From IMG/VR virus record IMGVR_UViG_3300014497_000005, positions 1 to 41,078 of that record: DNA of 41,078 nt; one strand, written 5' to 3'. The DNA comes from a virus. Made by a program: the position numbers and the translations under genes. Numbering within the stretch: the stretch's first letter is position 1; each line of letters begins with the position of its first letter. Positions 1 to 5,528 of the stretch are shown here, in pieces. A model generated the notes under the pieces. It was given only the letters and a program-made list of their open reading frames with translations, had not been told where the DNA came from and ran no database searches.

Positions 1-123
1 CACCTGATCTTAGACCTGACTTTCCCTTTATCGTCAGTCTCCTCCTCGATCGTAAGCTGAACATCGCGTTCCTCATCGAGGGCACAACCTTGGGGCCCGT
101 TTGCCAAACTTTCGATTTCATCC
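1..123. repeat. Direct terminal repeat marking contig circularity
   Basis: The first 123 bases are identical to the last 123 bases (40956-41078). A gene reads in frame through the junction when the copies are merged (see the ssDNA-binding-like gene), so this is most simply the assembly overlap of a circular or circularly permuted genome of about 40,955 bp. A true short terminal repeat of the virion DNA is possible but less likely, because the repeat lies inside a coding region. Confidence 0.93.
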
Positions 124-344
124 GTGGCTAGTCCACAAGCAAGCAGGGCATCGATTGTAATTTCCCTTGGTGCTTTTTTTCCTTCCTGGCCTTGCTTTAA
201 ACTTCCAAACCACGTCATCTGCTGAGTCTTATGGTCAGAATCCTCAAATCGAAACTGAACCATGACCTGCGGATCACCATTCTTTGTGGTACCGATCCCG
301 TAATCAACAACTCGTCCAATGTACTTTCCTGGCTTCACACTCAT
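1..344 (-). CDS. ssDNA-binding-like phage protein, N-terminal part (gene crosses the contig junction)
   Basis: Starting at ATG 344, preceded by an AAGGGGG Shine-Dalgarno that overlaps the stop of the upstream ATPase gene (355-357), the frame stays open to base 1 and continues in the copy at 40778-41078. Merging the two (344 down to 124, then 41078 down to 40778) gives 174 codons, a 173-residue protein beginning MSVKPGKY. The first half looks like a beta-rich fold and the second half contains INIPGG followed by a basic, polar tail ending DDLPF. An acidic, Asp/Phe-ending tail is typical of single-stranded DNA-binding proteins, which use it to recruit partners. It lies between a RecA-fold ATPase and a lambda-type exonuclease, so a role in phage recombination or replication is the best inference. 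I do not recognise a specific Pfam family with certainty. Confidence 0.7.
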   Translation of the reverse strand, partial: MSVKPGKYIGRVVDYGIGTTKNGDPQVMVQFRFEDSDHKTQQMTWFGSLKQGQEGKKAPREITIDALLACGLATDEIESLANGPQGCALDEERDVQLTIEEETDDKGKVRSKIR

Positions 345-354
345 ATCTACCCCC

Positions 355-1254
355 TTAGTTTGAAAGTCTGCTTCGCAGACGGTTTTGGATCTTCTCTAGT
401 TTCGTTGAGTCCTGGCTAGCCTTCTCGACTGCCTCCATGACTCGGCTCTTGAGTTCAGGATCCTTCACCTGACTCAGAAGTTCTTCGATGTTCTTTTTGA
501 TCAATTCAGGATCTTCAGGTTGACCCGCTTCACACGATTTGACGAACTCATCAAAGGAGAGTGGGATCTGAAAGGGGAGCCCAAGACGGTTTTTTGCATC
601 AAAGGAAGGTCGACGCTCGGTGAATAAAACCCGGGCTCCGTCTCCGAAGGCGCGGGTTCTTCCCCCGTCCTTCTTGGTGAATACTTCATAGTTGGCAAAC
701 AGAACGGAATCTACAAACTCTCGAAACAATGCTCCAGCCTTCTCATTCAGCTTGAGTTGATATCGATCATAACCAGATTGGGTTTGAGGATCTTGAAACG
801 TCTTAACCTGACTATGGGCAATGAGAATGATATTCATCCCACGGGTTTCTTGTAGCCGGGAAAGCTTCCCGATCATCTCAAGCCAAACCTTGTTAGCTGC
901 TACGTAACCCTTACCGTATCCTCCACCCACCTCTTCGATGTTGGACTTTCCGGCATCGTTGCATACCTGATCCCAGACCAGCGGTTCAATCCAATCCAAT
1001 GAATCAATGACCAGAGTTTGATACTCGTGTTCGGCTGAGTTCAGTTCCTCAATCGCGTGCATTACTTGTTTGAAATTCGTCGGGCTAGGAAACCTAGCTA
1101 CGTCTAGGCTTGCTGTTCCCTTCTCAGGACCTAAGAAAATCGCATTCGGGGCATCAGCACCGAAGGTACTCTTTCCGACCCCATCCGGGCCATATACTAA
1201 CGTTAAGATCGGCTTTTTAAGTCGGCCGCGTTTGACTTGTGATAACAGGTTCAT
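355..1254 (-). CDS. Sak4-like RecA-fold ATPase (phage recombination)
   Basis: A 299-residue P-loop ATPase. Walker A is GPDGVGKST at residues 22-30 and Walker B is TLVIDS with Asp84; a following IILIAHSQ segment fits the sensor strand of RecA-fold proteins. Phage proteins of this type (AAA_24/Sak4 class) assist single-strand annealing or strand exchange. Position next to an ssDNA-binding-like gene and an exonuclease supports a recombination module. The frame is open upstream to an ATG at 1350, but ATG 1254 is chosen because GGGGGGAG sits just before it and the upstream extension has no ribosome site and an unconserved-looking sequence. The C-terminal third is charged and helical. The stop overlaps the ribosome site of the next gene, suggesting coupling. 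Confidence 0.8.
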   Translation of the reverse strand: MNLLSQVKRGRLKKPILTLVYGPDGVGKSTFGADAPNAIFLGPEKGTASLDVARFPSPTNFKQVMHAIEELNSAEHEYQTLVIDSLDWIEPLVWDQVCNDAGKSNIEEVGGGYGKGYVAANKVWLEMIGKLSRLQETRGMNIILIAHSQVKTFQDPQTQSGYDRYQLKLNEKAGALFREFVDSVLFANYEVFTKKDGGRTRAFGDGARVLFTERRPSFDAKNRLGLPFQIPLSFDEFVKSCEAGQPEDPELIKKNIEELLSQVKDPELKSRVMEAVEKASQDSTKLEKIQNRLRSRLSN

Positions 1255-1375
1255 ACTCCCCCCGTTTCCTTTCTTCTTTCTAGAACAATCCAAAAACCCC
1301 ATCTTTTGGACGCTTGTGTACACTCCCAGCTTGACTAGGTGCGTACTCATTAGTTAGTCTTCCGTGAGAAAATAT

Positions 1376-1573
1376 TTATTTAGTTCTCTGTTCCTCTGGG
1401 TTCAGAAAACGTTTGAGGCCCAAAGTTCGTTCAATCCTTAACCGGATTTTTGGACGAATTTTTCCGCCTCGTTCTAGTTTGACGAGAGTACCTATCGAGC
1501 ACTCAGACTTAACCGCGACTTCTGCGGTAGTCATTCCTAGCTCTTCTCGCCTGGCTTTTAGCCGTTCGTCTTT
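1376..1573 (-). CDS. Small Cro-like helix-turn-helix protein
   Basis: A 65-residue basic protein from ATG 1573 (MKDERLKARR...). A helix-turn-helix of the XRE/Cro type spans roughly residues 5-45: TTAEVAVKSECS forms the first helix and turn, and GTLVKLERG the recognition helix. It is transcribed divergently from the HTH repressor at 1667, the usual layout of a lysogeny switch, so it probably acts as the Cro-like antagonist. There is no Shine-Dalgarno before ATG 1573. Upstream in-frame starts exist at 1612 (TTG) and about 1585 (GTG), also without good ribosome sites. A possible promoter would place transcription start almost at the ATG (leaderless). Confidence 0.7.
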   Translation of the reverse strand, partial: KDERLKARREELGMTTAEVAVKSECSIGTLVKLERGGKIRPKIRLRIERTLGLKRFLNPEEQRTK

Positions 1574-1666
1574 CATATGCTGCACTATGCACGATTTGTG
1601 GTCAAAATGCAACGTTAAAATAGCTATAAATTGGTGTCATTCTAGTCATGCATTGGGAGGTCTGAA
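1574..1666. promoter_or_regulatory. Divergent promoter/operator region of the lysogeny switch
   Basis: This 93-bp gap separates the divergent cro-like and repressor genes. On the minus strand TTGCAT (about 1609-1604), a 17-bp spacer and CATAGT (about 1586-1581) form a weak promoter ending 7 bp before the cro-like ATG. On the plus strand an AT-rich TAGCTATAAAT lies around 1621 upstream of the repressor. Short TGCA motifs recur (for example TGCACTATGCA), but no long palindrome stands out. GGGAGG at 1655-1660 is a strong ribosome site that fixes the GTG start of the repressor. Confidence 0.45.
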
Positions 1667-2071
1667 GTGTCAATAAAAAAGAACTTCAGCAAAAATCTTG
1701 AAAAAATACTGCAAAATCGCAAATTTGATTATGGCGAATTCGCGAAGCGCCTGAATATCAATCGAAACACTTTATATAACTATCGAAAAGGCGAAAGAAT
1801 CGACTTGGATGTCCTCGAAACAATTGCAAAAGCTTTAGAAGTCTCCCCTTTAAACCTTCTATATCCAGGCGAACTTCCTAACCCCATTCGCATAGAACCG
1901 ACTCCTCTTGAAGCTCTTAAAATTATCGAAAAAGCTCTCAAAGAAAAAACCATACTTCCCTCCGACATCGAAGAAAATATTTCGAAGCTAAACCCGGATG
2001 AGCTGAACGCCTTTTGGAGATACTTAAGGTCTACTTTGGATAGCGTCCTTAAATCTCATGAGGACAAATAA
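1667..2071 (+). CDS. HTH (XRE-family) repressor, CI-like
   Basis: A 134-residue protein starting at GTG 1667 with GGGAGG six bases upstream. An N-terminal XRE helix-turn-helix covers about residues 10-65: FAKRLNIN is helix two, NTLYNYRKGER the recognition helix, and the domain closes with LETIAKALEVSPLNLLYP. The remaining 70 residues are helical and probably mediate oligomerisation. There is no LexA-like Ser/Lys peptidase domain, so if this is the prophage repressor it is not of the self-cleaving lambda CI type. Its divergent orientation to the cro-like gene and the run of plus-strand accessory genes downstream fit a master lysogeny repressor. Confidence 0.75.
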   Translation: MSIKKNFSKNLEKILQNRKFDYGEFAKRLNINRNTLYNYRKGERIDLDVLETIAKALEVSPLNLLYPGELPNPIRIEPTPLEALKIIEKALKEKTILPSDIEENISKLNPDELNAFWRYLRSTLDSVLKSHEDK

Positions 2072-2251
2072 GGTTCTTTTGGAAGAGACTCAATTAGTAG
2101 GGATAGTTTCATCCCCAATGAATTGTGGAGCTCCAATAAGTAGGCAAGCTCCTTTTTGACTCTTGTCATCCGTTGTTTGCTCCAGTGTTTTTTCCTCTTA
2201 CTCGTAGGAACAATCCCCCTCAGTTTTTTCATTCGACCGTTTCAACCATAA

Positions 2252-2343
2252 TGAAGCGTTCGCTTCAACCTAAGACTAGGATAAGAAATTTTAGTCAAAG
2301 TTAAGAAATCTTAACTTGACGAGGTGTCGTCTAAGAAATCTTA
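2252..2343. promoter_or_regulatory. Operator-like palindrome cluster upstream of the 2385 gene
   Basis: The 313-bp gap 2072-2384 holds no gene I can support but has strong dyads. TAAGAAATCTTA occurs exactly at 2302-2313 and 2332-2343, and with one change (TAAGAAATTTTA) at 2282-2293. The centres are 20 and 30 bp apart, i.e. on one face of the helix. The middle copy extends to an 18-bp palindrome with arms AGTTAAGA/TCTTAACT. A further palindrome, TGAAGCG-TT-CGCTTCA, lies at 2252-2267. TTGACG at 2316-2321 lies 17 bp from TCTTAA at 2339, a weak promoter overlapped by the third copy. A phage repressor operator array is inferred. Confidence 0.6.
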
Positions 2344-2384
2344 AGGTGACAAGAAGCGCATGACGCAGTAGGTTCCTTTGCATC

Positions 2385-2576
2385 ATGGAAACACCTAAAG
2401 ACGAAGAATTATTTGAGAAATCTTGGGATCCCACTAAACCGTTGGAGTTTGAGTCTGATCTAGTAAAAGATTTTTGGAAACGTTTTGAGGAGTACCAAAA
2501 AAATCTCAAGGACCAAGAAGAAGAACAAGTTTCGTCTAAAGAAGAATCGAAAAAAAAGTACATCCTTCATTGGTAA
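2385..2576 (+). CDS. Small acidic/charged hypothetical protein
   Basis: A 63-residue protein (METPKDEELF...) with an acidic first half, a central amphipathic helix (VKDFWKRFEEYQKNLKDQEEEQ) and a Lys-rich tail. No family is recognised. The ribosome site is poor (AGGT about 15 bases upstream), but the gene lies just downstream of the three operator-like palindromes, which would make sense as its control region. The opposite strand is also open here (2291-2563) but encodes a low-complexity Phe/Ser-rich sequence with no start signal, so the plus-strand gene is preferred. Short repressor antagonists or anti-repressors can look like this, but nothing specific supports that. Confidence 0.45.
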   Translation: METPKDEELFEKSWDPTKPLEFESDLVKDFWKRFEEYQKNLKDQEEEQVSSKEESKKKYILHW

Positions 2577-2659
2577 AAAAGGAATCAATTTCTTTTTCTT
2601 GACCAACATCTATTGTCCCGTGTAGTGCTTCCATCAAGGCAAAAGGAGTAAACATAAAA

Positions 2660-3259
2660 ATGAAGAAGTTGTTAGTATTAGTATGCAGTCTGGTTTCCCT
2701 GACTGCGTTTGCAGGGCAATCCCTGGTTAAAGGGGAACCACTAATTAAAGGGGTTGATCTACACGGATCAAATCTTTCTACCGAACAAAAGAAAATCGCA
2801 AAGGAGCTGAAAGAGGAACTCGAAGCGATTCAAAAGTTGGATCATTCCTCAAAGGAATACAGGGAGCGATTGAATGGTTGGATCGATTGGGCAAATTTTA
2901 AAAGAAAAATCATTCTTCAAAAATGCGGCTTAGACCCTGAAAAGTTTTATAACGGTCTTTCAAAAGAAGATCTCGAACATCACAAGCGGCTTTGGAAATC
3001 ACGAGGCATCACAATGCGGATCGATGACGAAAAGGTCTGCATTAATGCGATGGCTCTAGGTTGTCCAACTGACAAAACCCTGGAGGTTTACAGCAAGGAA
3101 GTAGCAGACTGTGGTGATGATGGGTTATGTAAAGCTCAAGCCCAACTCTCCCTGGGTATCTCAAATACAGCTTGCGCTATTGCCGAATGGGGAAGCGTCC
3201 ACATAGAACAGACTACAAACATTACTAATAATTCATGCGACTGCGGTTGCGGCAAATAA
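2660..3259 (+). CDS. Secreted cysteine-rich protein (probable moron)
   Basis: A 199-residue protein with a clear signal peptide: basic MKK, hydrophobic LLVLVCSLVSLTAF, and a probable AFAG cleavage site near residue 19. The mature part has a helical, charged middle (residues 40-120) and a C-terminal region with many cysteines: C128, C135, C151, C157, C172 and a CDCGCGK terminus. Spaced cysteines in an exported protein suggest disulfides or metal binding in the periplasm or outside the cell. AAAGGAG lies about 11 bases before the ATG. It is followed by an intrinsic terminator and is flanked by its own regulatory gaps, as for lysogenic-conversion genes. No family recognised; the exact role is unknown. 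Confidence 0.7.
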   Translation: MKKLLVLVCSLVSLTAFAGQSLVKGEPLIKGVDLHGSNLSTEQKKIAKELKEELEAIQKLDHSSKEYRERLNGWIDWANFKRKIILQKCGLDPEKFYNGLSKEDLEHHKRLWKSRGITMRIDDEKVCINAMALGCPTDKTLEVYSKEVADCGDDGLCKAQAQLSLGISNTACAIAEWGSVHIEQTTNITNNSCDCGCGK

Positions 3260-3286
3260 CTAGAAGTTAATATCTATATTCGAAGG

Positions 3287-3317
3287 GCCAGGGCGTCGGG
3301 GCTCTGGCTTTTTTTTT
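3287..3317 (+). terminator. Intrinsic terminator after the secreted Cys-rich gene
   Basis: GCCAGGGC (3287-3294) pairs with GCTCTGGC (3301-3308) through one G-U wobble, with a 6-base loop, and is followed directly by nine T residues (3309-3317). Confidence 0.88.
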
Positions 3318-3372
3318 GAAATACCTCTGGAAACCGAACTGACAAAACTGCCAAAACCCCCCTGCGTCATTC

Positions 3373-3408
3373 GGTGAAATTTCACCCAAGGGTCGGTGAA
3401 AAATCACC
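3373..3408. promoter_or_regulatory. Paired operator-like palindromes
   Basis: GGTGAAATTTCACC (3373-3386) is a perfect 14-bp palindrome. GGTGAAAAATCACC (3395-3408) has identical GGTGA/TCACC arms. Both are preceded by TC, and their centres are 22 bp apart (two helical turns). They lie 15-50 bp upstream of a sigma70-like promoter for the ribbon-helix-helix gene, so autoregulation by that protein is the obvious hypothesis. Confidence 0.65.
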
Positions 3409-3422
3409 AGTAAGAGTTTCTC

Positions 3423-3452
3423 TTGACTATGCATGTCATTTTGCAGTAGTAT
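3423..3452 (+). promoter_or_regulatory. Sigma70-like promoter for the RHH/2-TM operon
   Basis: TTGACT at 3423-3428 and TAGTAT at 3447-3452 are separated by 18 bp. The first gene starts about 30 bp downstream behind the ribosome site GAGGAGGGA. Confidence 0.55.
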
Positions 3453-3483
3453 ATTCAATGAGTCTAGAATGAGGAGGGAATAA

Positions 3484-3696
3484 ATGACGGACAAGAATAC
3501 AGTTGAGGTGTCTGTTCTGTTTCCCCGGGAAATGCTTGAAACGCTAAAACGTATTGCAATCGAACGTCATGAATCTGTGAGCGACGTGCTGAAGCGCGCG
3601 GTCTCCAATGAGGCGTTTTTTCATGAAGTTCGACAGAATAATGAAAAAGTCCTAATTGAGAAGAATGGAAAGTTTTCGGAAGTTATTTTTAAATGA
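3484..3696 (+). CDS. Ribbon-helix-helix (CopG/Arc-type) DNA-binding protein
   Basis: A 70-residue protein. The strand VEVSVLFPREML, the helix LKRIAIERHE, the turn and the second helix SVSDVLKRAVSNEAFF form a ribbon-helix-helix fold over residues 7-48. The C-terminal tail (KVLIEKNGKFSEVIFK) looks like a short beta-hairpin. A GAGGAGGGA ribosome site precedes ATG 3484. The last codons overlap the start of the next gene (ATGA), so the two are translationally coupled. RHH dimers bind short dyads, and two GGTGA-TCACC dyads lie just upstream, consistent with self-repression. RHH genes coupled to a small second gene are often antitoxins, but the partner here is a membrane protein. Confidence 0.75.
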   Translation: MTDKNTVEVSVLFPREMLETLKRIAIERHESVSDVLKRAVSNEAFFHEVRQNNEKVLIEKNGKFSEVIFK

Positions 3697-3959
3697 CAGA
3701 GTCCCTAAATCTCACAAACATTCCAAATAGAACGCCGGAAATCAAACCATTCGATTCTTCTGAAGCGCGAGAAAATGTTCGTGGATGGCTTGCCAAAGCA
3801 CTGTTTTATTTACTCCTTCTAATCATTATCGGTTCTTTAATTTCCGTTGCCTGCTGTCATAGCCTGGAGATGAGAGAATGGCTTACTATTGTTTTTGGAC
3901 CATTGATCACACTTCTTGGAACCGTTACAGGATTCTATTACGGAAAATCCCAGGATTAG
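3693..3959 (+). CDS. Small two-TM membrane protein, partner of the RHH protein
   Basis: An 88-residue protein with a 32-residue polar N-terminus, a first membrane segment (LFYLLLLIIIGSLISVAC, about residues 37-55) and a second (WLTIVFGPLITLLGTVTGFYYG, about 63-84), ending KSQD. A Gly-rich FGPLxTLxGxVxGFYYG second helix recurs, to my recollection, in small bacterial membrane proteins of uncertain role. The start overlaps the RHH gene by four bases. Possible roles are a membrane toxin, a superinfection-exclusion protein, or a holin-like effector. The two-gene unit has its own promoter and terminator, as expected of a prophage-expressed cassette. Confidence 0.65.
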   Translation: MTESLNLTNIPNRTPEIKPFDSSEARENVRGWLAKALFYLLLLIIIGSLISVACCHSLEMREWLTIVFGPLITLLGTVTGFYYGKSQD

Positions 3960-3992
3960 ATTTCGCCTTGCCTTTCCCCTCATAAAATTAGA

Positions 3993-4030
3993 CCATTTAG
4001 CCATGAGAGCCATGGTGGTTCTCTAAATGG
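3993..4030 (+). other. Imperfect long hairpin (possible structured RNA element)
   Basis: CCATTTAG (3993-4000) pairs perfectly with CTAAATGG (4023-4030). Inside it AGAGCC (4006-4011) pairs with GGTTCT (4017-4022) around the loop ATGGT, leaving a 5-base one-sided bulge. No T-run follows, so it is not an intrinsic terminator. It lies between the 2-TM gene and the terminator at 4070. The function is unknown. Confidence 0.4.
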
Positions 4031-4069
4031 GGGAACAGCCTTCCTTCCAACTATTTTGAGAAAAAGCTG

Positions 4070-4102
4070 AAAGGCCCCTGTCACAAGGGGCTTTTTCTTT
4101 TT
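4070..4102 (+). terminator. Intrinsic terminator abutting the next start codon
   Basis: GCCCC (4074-4078) pairs with GGGGC (4087-4091), extended by a G-T wobble and A-T pairs, followed by TTTTTCTTTTT (4092-4102). ATG of the next gene follows immediately. The 3' arm (AAGGGG) is the only Shine-Dalgarno-like sequence for that gene, so the hairpin could also hide its ribosome site. Confidence 0.82.
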
Positions 4103-4513
4103 ATGCAAATTGAGACGATTGTTACACACGCAATCACTGCAGTCCTCTCAACGGTCAGCTCCGTTGTCATCTGCTTTCTGACGCTCAGGAACAAGGCTTC
4201 GATGTCTCAAGCCGAAGCGAAGAATGTTGATCGCGTGACTCTTAGTAACGAAATGCACACTGAGATTCGCTCCTTGAAAGATGAAATAAATAAGAAGGGG
4301 CGCGACATGCAAGCCGAAATCGATTCATGGAGGGAGAAATATAACATCATGTTCATAAAATGCGGCATGCTCGAACTCAAAATGAACGCGATGGAAACTC
4401 AACTCAATTTTCTCAAGGATCAGGCTCCCGAAGCACAAACCCGAATCTTTGATAATATTCTTACGGAGCATTATGAACGACCAAAAGAGACCGACCGCAC
4501 TAGTCTTAGATGA
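4103..4513 (+). CDS. Single-TM protein with coiled-coil domain
   Basis: A 136-residue protein. Residues 5-28 (TIVTHAITAVLSTVSSVVICFLTL) form one membrane helix, followed by about 75 residues with heptad-like spacing (IRSLKDEINKKGRDMQAEIDSWREKYNIM... LELKMNAMETQLNFLKDQ) and a polar tail. The layout (short N-terminus, TM helix, long coiled coil) resembles inner-membrane spanins, but also many sensor-like or scaffold proteins. It overlaps the receiver-domain gene by 41 bases, which suggests joint expression and perhaps interaction. The start follows a terminator directly and lacks a free ribosome site; an in-frame ATG at 4202 would remove the TM segment. Confidence 0.55.
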   Translation: MQIETIVTHAITAVLSTVSSVVICFLTLRNKASMSQAEAKNVDRVTLSNEMHTEIRSLKDEINKKGRDMQAEIDSWREKYNIMFIKCGMLELKMNAMETQLNFLKDQAPEAQTRIFDNILTEHYERPKETDRTSLR

Positions 4514-4865
4514 CTTCGAAGAAGATCGGTACTTGCTAAAGAGGATTTTAGGAGGGCTTTCCATTAACGTCATTGAAGCATCTGATGTTTACGAAGCCCT
4601 TCAAGCGTCAAAAACACTCGTTCCTCATCAAGATGTGTTCTTTATGGATGTGTTGATCAGTCCTAATGAGACAGGACTTTCCATCCTAGCTGGCAAAGAA
4701 ACGAAGTTTAAATGGCTCAAGGACATCAATATCATCGTCGTCTCAGGCTTGGGGGACATGGCCACCATCATGAAAGCTATGGGGCTCGGTGCGGATGGTT
4801 ACGTGATTAAACCTTACTCTGAGGGCCTGATCAAAAAGAAGCTGATTGAGATTGGGGTTTTGTGA
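4473..4865 (+). CDS. Stand-alone response-regulator receiver domain (CheY-like)
   Basis: A 130-residue protein that is a complete receiver domain with no output domain. The expected residues are present: acidic pair D13-D14 (LVLDDFEED), phospho-acceptor D59 at the end of the third strand (FFMDVL), S91 (VVSG) and K113 with the cis-proline (IKPY). ATG 4473 is preferred because CGGAGC precedes it; the frame is open to 4449 without a better site. It overlaps the TM/coiled-coil gene. Receiver domains are rare in phages. It could take phosphate from a host histidine kinase, acting as a sink or diverting signalling, or could work with the membrane protein encoded just upstream. No kinase is encoded in the genome. 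Confidence 0.85.
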   Translation: MNDQKRPTALVLDDFEEDRYLLKRILGGLSINVIEASDVYEALQASKTLVPHQDVFFMDVLISPNETGLSILAGKETKFKWLKDINIIVVSGLGDMATIMKAMGLGADGYVIKPYSEGLIKKKLIEIGVL

Positions 4866-4866
4866 A

Positions 4867-5126
4867 CTACTAATATTAGTAGATGTTAGTAAAATCTATA
4901 GTATTTGAAGTGGAGGCCATGCGCTACTCTGGCTAGGCAAGACGTTTGCAGGCTTCTTCAGTGCCCCGCTACCATCATCGAGGGGTTTACTTGCCATCGT
5001 TCCCCATGATTGCGTGTCTCCAGTGGCTTGGTCCGACACGATAGGACTTGTCGGTCGTAATTATTTTAAAGTCCCTGCAAAACCACAGCTTTTTCCACGC
5101 CGCTCCACTTCGTAATTTAGTCTACA
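4867..5126. other. Intergenic region with a 16-bp perfect palindrome
   Basis: This 260-bp gap separates the plus-strand accessory genes from the minus-strand lysis-region genes. CTACTAATATTAGTAG (4867-4882) is a perfect palindrome right after the receiver gene, with no T-run, so it looks like an operator rather than a terminator. CCGACA (5033-5038 region) and TGTCGG about 11 bp later form a weaker hairpin. I see no gene, tRNA or clear terminator for the incoming minus-strand transcription. Confidence 0.45.
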
Positions 5127-5396
5127 CTAGTTGTTAGGATTTTTCTTTTGCTGAGAACACCATTCAAGAAGAGTCCTCGTATCTGAATCTGAGAAGCACA
5201 CGTAGTTTGCTGAATCCTCAAACTTTAAGAAGAAGCCCTTTTGATTCGAATCAGAGCACTGAAAACCACCTGACGGTGGATCCGACACACAAGTGCTTAC
5301 CTTGGGCCCATTCCCCTTACAGTTAATTAGGAAGACGAGAAATGAGAGCGTTAATATTATGAGCGGCCTTTTGCCGCTCTTCAGTAGTTTTTGCAT
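5127..5396 (-). CDS. Small lipoprotein overlapping the upstream gene (possible outer-membrane spanin)
   Basis: An 89-residue protein from ATG 5396: basic start MQKLLKSGKRP, hydrophobic IILTLSFLVFLI, then NC as a lipobox (LINC, Cys near residue 26). The mature part has five further cysteines (C35, C47, C67, C79 and one near) and a polar tail. Its first 74 bases overlap the previous gene in another frame. A lipoprotein gene nested into the 3' end of a neighbour downstream of an endolysin recalls Rz/Rz1, but the overlapped partner has no TM helix, so a spanin role is only a possibility. An in-frame TTG at 5423 is the alternative start; neither has a good ribosome site. Confidence 0.55.
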   Translation of the reverse strand: MQKLLKSGKRPLIILTLSFLVFLINCKGNGPKVSTCVSDPPSGGFQCSDSNQKGFFLKFEDSANYVCFSDSDTRTLLEWCSQQKKNPNN

Positions 5397-5526
5397 GATT
5401 GAGTTTTGTGAAAGCTTCTCCAAGTTCGAGCAAGTAGGCTTTGGGATCGCCTCTGCTCACTTCTTGGAGCCATTTAACAAGTTCCGGGATGAGCGGCAAA
5501 AGAGCTGTAAAGACCTCGGGTATCAT
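5323..5526 (-). CDS. Small hypothetical protein in the lysis region
   Basis: A 67-residue protein from ATG 5526 (MIPEVFTALL...), or TTG 5532 which overlaps the previous stop. It has a hydrophobic amphipathic N-terminal helix (VFTALLPLIPELVKWLQEV), the acidic segment LLELGEAFTKLNH, and a polar helix ERQKAAHNINALISRL. It contains no proper membrane segment. Its 3' end overlaps the lipoprotein gene. Tight packing with the endolysin suggests a lysis-related or virion-accessory gene, but no family is recognised. Confidence 0.5.
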   Translation of the reverse strand: MIPEVFTALLPLIPELVKWLQEVSRGDPKAYLLELGEAFTKLNHAKTTEERQKAAHNINALISRLPN

Positions 5527-5528
5527 AA

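Noticed and set aside
1255-1350. 32-residue N-terminal extension of the Sak4-like ATPase
   Set aside because: No ribosome site at ATG 1350, while ATG 1254 has GGGGGGAG in place and begins directly before the ATPase fold.
2291-2563. A 90-codon minus-strand frame
   Set aside because: Low-complexity Phe/Ser/Arg sequence antisense to the 2385 gene and running through the operator dyads; no ribosome site.
5361-5379. GAGCGGC/GCCGCTC hairpin as a terminator
   Set aside because: No T-run on either strand, and it lies inside two overlapping coding frames.
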